This document shows positions 6,834 to 12,701 of a DNA stretch of 12,701 bases, piece after piece. The translations under genes and the position numbers were made by a program. Source of the DNA: Cytophagales bacterium (GTDB lineage: Bacteria > Bacteroidota > Bacteroidia > Cytophagales > Cyclobacteriaceae). Location of the stretch: positions 1 through 12,701 of the forward strand of contig JAGUUF010000368.1 of NCBI GenBank assembly GCA_020063545.1, given 5' to 3'. Under the pieces are notes generated by a model, which was not told the DNA's origin, did not search any database, and was given only the letters and a program-made list of their open reading frames with translations. Each line of letters begins with the position of its first letter. Positions within the stretch are counted from its first letter, which is position 1.

Positions 6834-9800
6834 ATGCTGAGTCAGCCGCTACATACCGAACCGCAACAGGAATTACCTGATGTTGTCACTGACCTTCAGC
6901 CTGATTCAGTTAACCCATTCCCGGGATTACGGCCTTTTACCGTTGATGAGTGCCACCTCTATTTTGGGCGCGAAGGCCAGGTGGATGAAATCCTGCTGAA
7001 ACTTGCTACCCACCGGTTTGTTTGCGTAATGGGATATTCCGGCAGCGGAAAATCTTCGCTGATGTCGTGCGGACTTGTGCCTGTGCTTTATGGCGGATTT
7101 GTATCACATTCGAGCCCGCATTGGCATGTTATCATCACAAGGCCGGGTATATCGCCCATTGAGAACCTTGCCGAGTCGGTAGTTCAGTACATGGTACAGA
7201 ACAAACGCATTCAGGAGGAGGATATTCCGGTTTACCGTGCCATAATTACTTCCGTTTTACGCAGTGGTCCGCATGGGCTTGCCGAGGTATCACGATTTCT
7301 TCAAACCTTTCGCCAGGACAACGTATTTTTCATGCTCGATCAGTTTGAAGAACTGTTTCGCTATCACGATTCTTCCCAAAGCTGGGAAGCAGAGAACGAT
7401 GCCCAGGCTTATGTAAACCTGATCCTGCACGCCATTCAGCAAACGGATACACCGGTATTTGTTGCGCTTACCATGCGCTCCGATTTCATTGCCAAATGTG
7501 CCGCATATCCTGGCCTTACCCAGGTTGTAAACAACAGCAATTACCTGGTTCCGCAAATGACGCGCGAACAGAAAAAACTTGCCATTGAAGGGCCCATAGC
7601 TGTGGCAGGCGGTAAAATTTCCCAACGCCTAGTAAAACGGTTGCTTACCGATATGGGCAAAAACCAGGATCAGTTGCCCATTCTGCAACATGCGCTGATG
7701 CGCACGTGGGACTACTGGATAAATAACCGCGAACCGGGCGAACCAATGGATATCCGCCATTATAATGCTATCGGCCGGATAGAGCAGGCCCTTTCGCAAC
7801 ATGCCAACGAAGTGCTGGAAGAATTATCTCCTCGGGAAAAGGAAATTGCTGAAGTACTCTTTAAAAGCATAACGGAAAAAAGTTCTGAAAGCCGGGGCAT
7901 GCGCAGGCCCGGCAAACTGGGGTTGATTGCCCGCCTTGCCGATGCCGATGAAGAAGAGATGATTGCCGTGGTTGAGCATTTCCGCAAACCCGGCCGTTCG
8001 TTTTTAATGCCCCCGCATACCGTTCCCCTTAACAGCGAATCTGTTATTGAACTATCGCATGAGAGTTTAATGCGCATCTGGACACGGCTTAACTCCTGGG
8101 TAGATGAGGAGTTTGAATCGGCCCAGATGTACAAGCGGCTGTCGGATGCAGCGGCCATGTACCAGATTGGCCGTACTGGTCTTTGGCGTCCCCCGGATTT
8201 ACAGCTGGCCCTTAACTGGCAGAAAAAGCAACGGCCAACCCGCGAATGGGCCCAACGCTATGACGAAGCCTTTGAGCGCGCCATTGTTTTTCTGGATACC
8301 AGCCGCATAACGTATGAAGCCGAATTAAAAAACCAGGAACTTCAGCAAAGGCGCATGCTGCGCAGGGCGCGGATTACAGCCGTTGTGCTTGGCGTAGCAG
8401 CCGTTATTGCATTGCTGTTCCTGGTGTTTGCCTACATCCAGAAAGTTGAAGCGGATAATCAAACCCGGTTGGCCACAGCCCGCGAAAAAGAAGCTGCGGA
8501 ACAACGGCAGTTGGCTGAACAAAAGCGAATAGAAGCCGAGGCGGCAACCGAATTGGCCAATAAAGCAAGAACAGAGGCAGAGCGCGCGAACGAAAACTTA
8601 AAATTAGCATTAGAAGAAATCACCAAACAACGGAATATAGCCCTTGCTGCATTGCAGCGAGCCAAAGAGTCGGAAGAACGGGCTGTTGCAGCCGGAGAGA
8701 AGGAGAGGGAGCAACGGATTTTTGCTGAAAGCGAAACCATCCGGGCAAATGCAAACTTCGATCGCGCCAACCGGCTTTACATGCTGGCTGTTGCACAGAA
8801 ATTAGCCGGTACTTCATTCCAGGAAGATGACGACCGGGATTTGGCCGGGGCCCAGATTATGCAGGCGTATCATTTCAATACCCGCTATGAAGGAAAGCGG
8901 TACGATCCGTACATCTACAATGGATTATACCATGCACTTAAATTGTTCAGTGGTGCAAGTTTCAATGCGGTTAAAGTACCCGGACCTCCGCGCAACCGGA
9001 TAAATTCCATTGCCGTGTCTTCCCGTTCGGCAACCTTTTACGCTGCAGGTGCCGATGGCCGTATTTTTTCCGGCAACTACGAAAAACAAACCAGTGCTCC
9101 TACCGGGTTTGAAAATCCCTATCCTAACCGTGTAGTGGCACTTAGCGAAGATGAGCGCTACCTGGCGGTTGGAACGGATTCAGCAGCGATACAGGTATAT
9201 GACCTGCTGGGTAAATCACAAAAGCCTCTTGTTGTTAAGGGTCTTAGCGGGTCAACAAATGCCATTGAGTTCTTGCCAGATAACAGCGGATTTGTAGTGG
9301 CAAAAGCAAACCGTACGGTTTCATTGGTTGATCAGCGAACCGGTAAATCCAAAATACTTGCTAACCTTCCTTATGAAATCAAGGCGTTAGCGGTAAGTCC
9401 TGACGGCCGAAGCGTGGCAGGTGCTTCCTGGTCGGGCCAACTTGTGCTGGTAGATATACCAACCGGTAAGGTTGAAACGCTCAATGAACTTAGCGGTGTG
9501 CAGATATTGTCGGTTAAGTTTAGTCCGGATGGACGCAAGCTTGCCTATGGAACATTTGAAATAAATGATAAACGCGGGCTGGTAAAATTATATGATATGA
9601 ACTCGCGCAGGGATGAACGCCAGTTTACGGGGCATAAAGCCGGGGTTTACGATGTGGAATTTTCACCTGATGGTAAGTTGCTGGCCAGTGCCGGTGCCGA
9701 TAAGCGACTGCAAATGTGGGTACTGGATAATCCCGAAGATTTGCCGATTGTAATGGATAACAATAACGGGTTTGTGTGGGATATTGCCTTTGCCCGCGGA

Positions 9801-9992
9801 AGCGATTACCTGATAGCTGCCTGCCATGAATCTGAAATACGCATCTGGCCGACTGATCCGAAATTACTGGCCAGCCAGATTTGTCCCAAAATGTCGCGCA
9901 ACATGACCCAGGAAGAATGGAAAACCTACGTTGGCAGCGACATTGATTATGAAACCACGTGTGTAAACCTTCTCATTAAAGATTATCAGTAG
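6834..9992 (+). CDS. Membrane-anchored nSTAND NTPase with coiled-coil stalk and seven-bladed WD40 propeller
   Basis: The protein has 1052 residues. An nSTAND1-type NTPase begins at residue 27 with the family signature NPFPGLRPF and YFGRE. Walker A is GYSGSGKSS (67-75), Walker B is FFMLDQFEELF (D169, E172, E173), and TMRSDF follows as a likely sensor strand. The winged-helix part runs to about 480. One membrane helix lies at 514-535, preceded by RRMLRRAR. Residues about 536-655 are a charged, alanine-rich helix with heptad character. After a short helical domain, seven WD40-like repeats run from about 720 to 1010 (SPDG turns in blades four, five and six; GHKAGVYDVEFSPDG in blade six), enough for a closed propeller. 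The C-terminal tail RNMTQEEWKTYVG plus YETTC is typical of bacterial nSTAND-WD40 proteins. There is no N-terminal effector such as a protease, TIR or nuclease. Positive-inside charge suggests a cytosolic NTPase and periplasmic WD40. It is first in an operon; the next gene starts 2 bases after the stop. The ligand and function are unknown. Confidence 0.9.
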   Translation: MLSQPLHTEPQQELPDVVTDLQPDSVNPFPGLRPFTVDECHLYFGREGQVDEILLKLATHRFVCVMGYSGSGKSSLMSCGLVPVLYGGFVSHSSPHWHVIITRPGISPIENLAESVVQYMVQNKRIQEEDIPVYRAIITSVLRSGPHGLAEVSRFLQTFRQDNVFFMLDQFEELFRYHDSSQSWEAENDAQAYVNLILHAIQQTDTPVFVALTMRSDFIAKCAAYPGLTQVVNNSNYLVPQMTREQKKLAIEGPIAVAGGKISQRLVKRLLTDMGKNQDQLPILQHALMRTWDYWINNREPGEPMDIRHYNAIGRIEQALSQHANEVLEELSPREKEIAEVLFKSITEKSSESRGMRRPGKLGLIARLADADEEEMIAVVEHFRKPGRSFLMPPHTVPLNSESVIELSHESLMRIWTRLNSWVDEEFESAQMYKRLSDAAAMYQIGRTGLWRPPDLQLALNWQKKQRPTREWAQRYDEAFERAIVFLDTSRITYEAELKNQELQQRRMLRRARITAVVLGVAAVIALLFLVFAYIQKVEADNQTRLATAREKEAAEQRQLAEQKRIEAEAATELANKARTEAERANENLKLALEEITKQRNIALAALQRAKESEERAVAAGEKEREQRIFAESETIRANANFDRANRLYMLAVAQKLAGTSFQEDDDRDLAGAQIMQAYHFNTRYEGKRYDPYIYNGLYHALKLFSGASFNAVKVPGPPRNRINSIAVSSRSATFYAAGADGRIFSGNYEKQTSAPTGFENPYPNRVVALSEDERYLAVGTDSAAIQVYDLLGKSQKPLVVKGLSGSTNAIEFLPDNSGFVVAKANRTVSLVDQRTGKSKILANLPYEIKALAVSPDGRSVAGASWSGQLVLVDIPTGKVETLNELSGVQILSVKFSPDGRKLAYGTFEINDKRGLVKLYDMNSRRDERQFTGHKAGVYDVEFSPDGKLLASAGADKRLQMWVLDNPEDLPIVMDNNNGFVWDIAFARGSDYLIAACHESEIRIWPTDPKLLASQICPKMSRNMTQEEWKTYVGSDIDYETTCVNLLIKDYQ

Positions 9993-9994
9993 GG

Positions 9995-11122
9995 ATGCGC
10001 AGCGTACAGGCTATAGTTGGGGCAGCTTTAATCATTCTTACTTCGCTTGTATCCTTAGCGCAGGAGGTTACTTGCGAACAGGTATTAAACCAGGCTACCG
10101 ATGAGTTCAATGCCGGCAGGTTTTACGGTGTGCCCGGCATGCTGGCCAACTGCATACGTGATGGGTTTACCCGCGAACAACGGCAGCGTGCCTACCTCTT
10201 GCTTACCCAGGTTTACCTGCTGTTGGACGATCCTATTGCGGCTGAAAACAGTTACCTGGAAGTACTCCGGGCTAACCCCGAATTTATTACCGACCCCGCA
10301 GTTGACCCGATTGATGTGGTTTACCTGAGTAAAAAATTTACTGCTTCGCCTGTTTTTACATTTTATGGCAGGGCAGGCTCAAATGTTTCCATTAATCGTG
10401 TGGTATATGAAATCCTGCCTTCATCTAGTCCGGTACCCATAGAAACCAAATATGTCATCAAGCCCGGAATACAGGTTATGGGCGGCATTGACTGGAATTA
10501 CTCCGAGCACCTGGCCATTTCGGCTGAAATCGGCTGGAACACCACTACCTACAAACGTGAGCGGTTTAACATTTTCGGGCGCGACCGGCACGAGTTTATC
10601 GAACGATCACATTGGTTTCAGGTTCCGGTAATGGTGAAATATTCATTCGATAGGTTCTATAAATCACGGGTACGGAAGTTTTTACCACAGGCCTTCGCAG
10701 GTGTTTCCATCGGCTACCTCTTTGCCGATAAGGGGGAGTTACAGGTTTTCAACAATAACCTTGGTGACAATGGGCTAAACACCATTATTGCCTCAAGCCC
10801 CTCATTGGATTTCCTGCCTTACCGAAACCGGATCAATACATCATTTATCATTGGCGGTGCGGCAAAATATAAATGGAAGCTTGATTACCTCTTTGCCGAG
10901 ATTAGGTATGGCTTCGGGCTAAAAAATAGAGTTAGTAATACCACAACCTTTACCGGCAGGCCAATGCAGGAGTATGGCCATGTTGATGATTATTTCAGGA
11001 TGGATAATTTGTCAATTTCGGTAGGATTTATCCATCCAATTTACAAGCCGCGCAAACTCAAAAAAGCAAGAACAAAATCCGTACTCAAGTCAGTAAAGAA
11101 AACCGGGGATGATGAAGGATAA
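9995..11122 (+). CDS. Outer-membrane beta-barrel protein with N-terminal TPR-like periplasmic domain
   Basis: The protein has 375 residues. A signal peptide covers residues 1-22 (hydrophobic core IVGAALIILTSLVSLA, cleavage near LAQ/E). Residues about 24-100 are amphipathic helices resembling a TPR unit (FNAGRFYGVPGMLANCI, then AYLLLTQVYLLLDDPIAAENSYLEVL) and end in DPAVDPIDVVYLSKKF. C27 and C53 could form a disulfide in the periplasm. From about residue 112 alternating, aromatic-rich strands suggest a small porin-like or PorT-like outer-membrane barrel (for example HWFQVPVMVKYSF and YLFAEIRYGFGLKNR). After the last strand (ISVGFIHPIY) comes an unusual basic tail (KPRKLKKARTKSVLKSVKK). Two bases separate it from the nSTAND gene, and it overlaps the lipoprotein gene by 14 bases, so it is part of the same transcript. 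No specific family was recognised and its role is unknown; the TPR-like domain may be the contact to a partner. Confidence 0.82.
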   Translation: MRSVQAIVGAALIILTSLVSLAQEVTCEQVLNQATDEFNAGRFYGVPGMLANCIRDGFTREQRQRAYLLLTQVYLLLDDPIAAENSYLEVLRANPEFITDPAVDPIDVVYLSKKFTASPVFTFYGRAGSNVSINRVVYEILPSSSPVPIETKYVIKPGIQVMGGIDWNYSEHLAISAEIGWNTTTYKRERFNIFGRDRHEFIERSHWFQVPVMVKYSFDRFYKSRVRKFLPQAFAGVSIGYLFADKGELQVFNNNLGDNGLNTIIASSPSLDFLPYRNRINTSFIIGGAAKYKWKLDYLFAEIRYGFGLKNRVSNTTTFTGRPMQEYGHVDDYFRMDNLSISVGFIHPIYKPRKLKKARTKSVLKSVKKTGDDEG

Positions 11123-12356
11123 GTATTTATTGGGATTTGTGGTGAGCATCTGCCTGCTTTCGTGCGATATTGCGGGTACTGTTGAGCCGTTGTTCAAACA
11201 GTACTTCATCAAGTATTATGGTGAGGACGGTGACCAACGGGCTGTTGATTTGGTACACACGCCTGAGAACACGTTAATTATTTTAGGTAATACAGTGCGG
11301 TCATCCTCATCACAGCGGATGTACCTTGTAATTGCTGACCTCCAGGGAAATGTGCAAGCCGAAAAGCGGCTGGGCGTTAACCAGGAACTGGCCCGCGACA
11401 TTGAGCCCATCCTTGCCGGACCCGATGCCGGTAATTACATCGTTCTGTCCAATGTAAAGAAAAACGCTGCCGACTCCACAGCCATCCGGCTTACCGTAAT
11501 CAGCAGCCAGGGCGACAGCCTTAAAAGCTTTTACTACAACGCCTTAGCAAGCCAGGAAGGTATTTCCGTAACGCCCTTATCCGATGGCAGCTACTTTATC
11601 AGTGGCAAAACTACTGATACGGATGCAAGCCTCAATGCCGAACTCCCGATTGGCCTGGTGGATAAGGAAGACCAACTGGTACTATACATTAACCCCGATT
11701 ATTCCGTTAACTATAATAAGCGCATTGGCGGATCAGCCGAGGGAGCATGCATAAAGATTCTGCAGGGGCCAACGTCTTCTTACTTTGCCGGCTACAGCGA
11801 CAAATTGATTGGGTCAGAAACCGGTATATCAAACTATGAGCACAATTTCGAATTCAAGGTATTCACCTCTGATCCGGCATCGGGTTCGCTAAACTTCAAT
11901 GCGGGAACATCCGGTCTGCCTGAAACCCTATCCGCCATTTGTCAGTCGAATACCGGTACATTCCTGGCTGTTGGTACGCAAACGGTATCCGCTACCCAAT
12001 CGAGGGTTTACGCAGCCCTGATTAACGCTTCGTTTTCATCTGCTGTAGAAAGTATTTTACCTATTTCAACCGACAATTATGAGGCCGTACACGTTGCTCC
12101 TTCCGGTGGATCCCGGTTCCTTGTAACAGCCAATCGCATTAATGCAGCCGGTAGGAGTGATATCTGGGTAGGCAGGGTAACCACCGAATTTGTAACGGAT
12201 TTTCAGGTCGTTTTTGGTGAGCAAAACACCGATGATCGCGCCAGCAAAGTAATGGAATTGCCAAATGGCGATGTGGTTGTGTTGGGGACAATGAATCTCT
12301 CCAACCAGGATAAAATTGCGCTGATAAAACTTAAAACCAATGGGCGGTTTGAATAA
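11109..12356 (+). CDS. Lipoprotein with seven beta-propeller-like repeats
   Basis: The protein has 415 residues. The N-terminus (MMKDKYLLGFVVSICLLSC) is a lipoprotein signal with lipobox LLSC; C19 would be lipidated after cleavage. The residue after it is Asp, and no acidic surface-export signal of the K-D/E-D/E type follows, so a periplasm-facing location is at least as likely as the surface. The rest consists of seven repeats of about 50-60 residues. Each has a hydrophobic strand, a polar turn, a strand ending in Gly (IILGNT, IVLSNV, FISGKT, FAGYSD, LAVGTQ, LVTANR, VVLGTM) and a further strand. The start (YYGEDGDQRAVDLV) and the last repeat (VFGEQNTDDRASKVMEL) look alike, as expected for a propeller closed by both termini. 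ATG codons stand at 11109 and 11112, and either could be used. The 14-base overlap with the barrel gene implies translational coupling. No named family was recognised. Confidence 0.82.
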   Translation: MMKDKYLLGFVVSICLLSCDIAGTVEPLFKQYFIKYYGEDGDQRAVDLVHTPENTLIILGNTVRSSSSQRMYLVIADLQGNVQAEKRLGVNQELARDIEPILAGPDAGNYIVLSNVKKNAADSTAIRLTVISSQGDSLKSFYYNALASQEGISVTPLSDGSYFISGKTTDTDASLNAELPIGLVDKEDQLVLYINPDYSVNYNKRIGGSAEGACIKILQGPTSSYFAGYSDKLIGSETGISNYEHNFEFKVFTSDPASGSLNFNAGTSGLPETLSAICQSNTGTFLAVGTQTVSATQSRVYAALINASFSSAVESILPISTDNYEAVHVAPSGGSRFLVTANRINAAGRSDIWVGRVTTEFVTDFQVVFGEQNTDDRASKVMELPNGDVVVLGTMNLSNQDKIALIKLKTNGRFE

Positions 12357-12461
12357 AGCAGAAAACCGTGGGCTTTGGGTAAAATTTAGTTTTTCGGCCC
12401 TAAAAGGTTACTTTTAAGTTCCAAATGCGATACAAAAACTATAGTTGGCTAACTTTCTTCT
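12357..12461. other. Intergenic region with weak hairpin and palindrome, no clear promoter
   Basis: TAAAAG (12401-12406) and CTTTTA (12411-12416) form a 6-pair AT-rich hairpin with a GTTA loop but no T-tract, so it is not a convincing terminator. AACTATAGTT (12437-12446) is a perfect 10-base palindrome 16 bases before the next start codon; the overlapping TATAGTTG is a 7/8 match to TANNTTTG without a TTTG upstream. The next gene may be read through from the operon or use a weak promoter here. Confidence 0.35.
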
Positions 12462-12701
12462 ATGCTCCGATTTTTACGACCGTTCCATACTCCCTTAACG
12501 GTTAAGTCCGGCAAATGCCACAAAATCGGATTGCCTGCAGCAGTCTTGCTGCTGTTCTTTTTAACGCTCAGTTTTGATGCAAATTCCCAAACCTGGCAGC
12601 CGGTTGGAGGTGGTGACTGGAATACTGCTGCCAACTGGAGCCCCGCGGTAGTTCCCGGTGCGGGAGCCGATGTGGTGATTCCTGCCGGCCACACCGGGGG
12701 A
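12462..12701 (+). CDS. Secreted, probably surface-exposed repeat protein (5' part only)
   Basis: An open frame of 80 codons runs from an ATG to the right edge without a stop. Residues 1-24 are a long basic n-region (MLRFLRPFHTPLTVKSGK), residues 25-39 are strongly hydrophobic (LPAAVLLLFFLTLSF), and a signal-peptidase site is likely near DANSQ/T at about residue 43. The mature part begins TWQPVGGGDWNTAANWSP and continues with Pro, Gly and DVVIPAG. This Trp-Asn-Trp and DVVIPAG pattern opens many large Bacteroidota extracellular beta-repeat proteins, often exported by the type IX secretion system. The C-terminal sorting domain that would confirm this lies outside the window. It has the same direction as the nSTAND operon, 105 bases after it, so it may belong to the same locus. 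An overlapping minus-strand frame at 12449-12694 has no protein-like features and is taken as a shadow. Confidence 0.75.
   Translation, partial: MLRFLRPFHTPLTVKSGKCHKIGLPAAVLLLFFLTLSFDANSQTWQPVGGGDWNTAANWSPAVVPGAGADVVIPAGHTGG

Noticed and set aside
7760..8158. Minus-strand frame of 132 codons inside the nSTAND gene
   Set aside because: It is Ser-rich, typical of the antisense of a coding frame, and the plus-strand frame continues without a break through the whole region.
8460..8760. Ala/Glu/Arg-rich stretch that looks repetitive and could be a frameshifted or low-complexity insert
   Set aside because: The frame is intact on both sides, and the charge pattern fits a long coiled-coil stalk, which is usual between the membrane helix and WD40 domain in this protein type.
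6834..9992. Anti-phage STAND (Avs-like) defence gene
   Set aside because: There is no N-terminal or C-terminal effector domain, the protein has a membrane helix, the neighbours are envelope proteins, and no mobile-element or defence-island genes are nearby.

Overview
The window looks like a chromosomal segment of a free-living member of the Bacteroidota, most likely a Cytophagales-type bacterium. The reasons are a perfect Bacteroidota-type promoter (TTTG, 19 bases, TANNTTTG), a MiaB with the N-terminal extension usual in that phylum, a signal-anchored OmpH/Skp protein, an outer-membrane beta-barrel and lipoprotein repertoire, and start sites with little Shine-Dalgarno signal. The assignment is inferred from gene style, not from a marker gene. 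No tRNA, rRNA, CRISPR array, transposase or other sign of recent mobility was seen.

Left part (1-2220, minus strand): miaB (tRNA methylthiotransferase) is followed after 6 bases by a sigma-54 enhancer-binding ATPase that has no N-terminal sensor domain. The ATPase runs off the left edge. Middle part (2289-6687, plus strand): a gamma-class carbonic anhydrase-like protein, then an OmpH/Skp-like periplasmic chaperone with its own very clean promoter and a strong intrinsic terminator, then a 1050-residue protein that fuses a nucleotide-translocase-like membrane domain to HEAT repeats and a cyclic-nucleotide-binding-like domain.

Right part (6834-12356, plus strand): a tight three-gene unit. It encodes a 1052-residue nSTAND-type NTPase with one membrane helix, a long charged helical stalk and a seven-bladed WD40 propeller. 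After 2 bases comes an outer-membrane beta-barrel protein with a TPR-like N-terminal domain. Overlapping that by 14 bases is a lipoprotein that reads as a second seven-bladed propeller. After a 105-base gap a secreted, probably surface-exposed protein begins and leaves the right edge.

The right-hand unit is the best candidate for an undescribed system. Charge distribution suggests that the NTPase lies in the cytoplasm and the stalk plus WD40 propeller in the periplasm, where the propeller could meet the periplasmic domain of the beta-barrel and the lipoprotein. That would make a trans-envelope ATP-dependent sensing or assembly device. This is inference from domain order, topology and gene spacing; no function has been shown. 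The rest of the window is mostly housekeeping. The NTT-HEAT-cNMP fusion is a known but poorly characterised architecture, and it lacks the usual phosphate-binding arginine.
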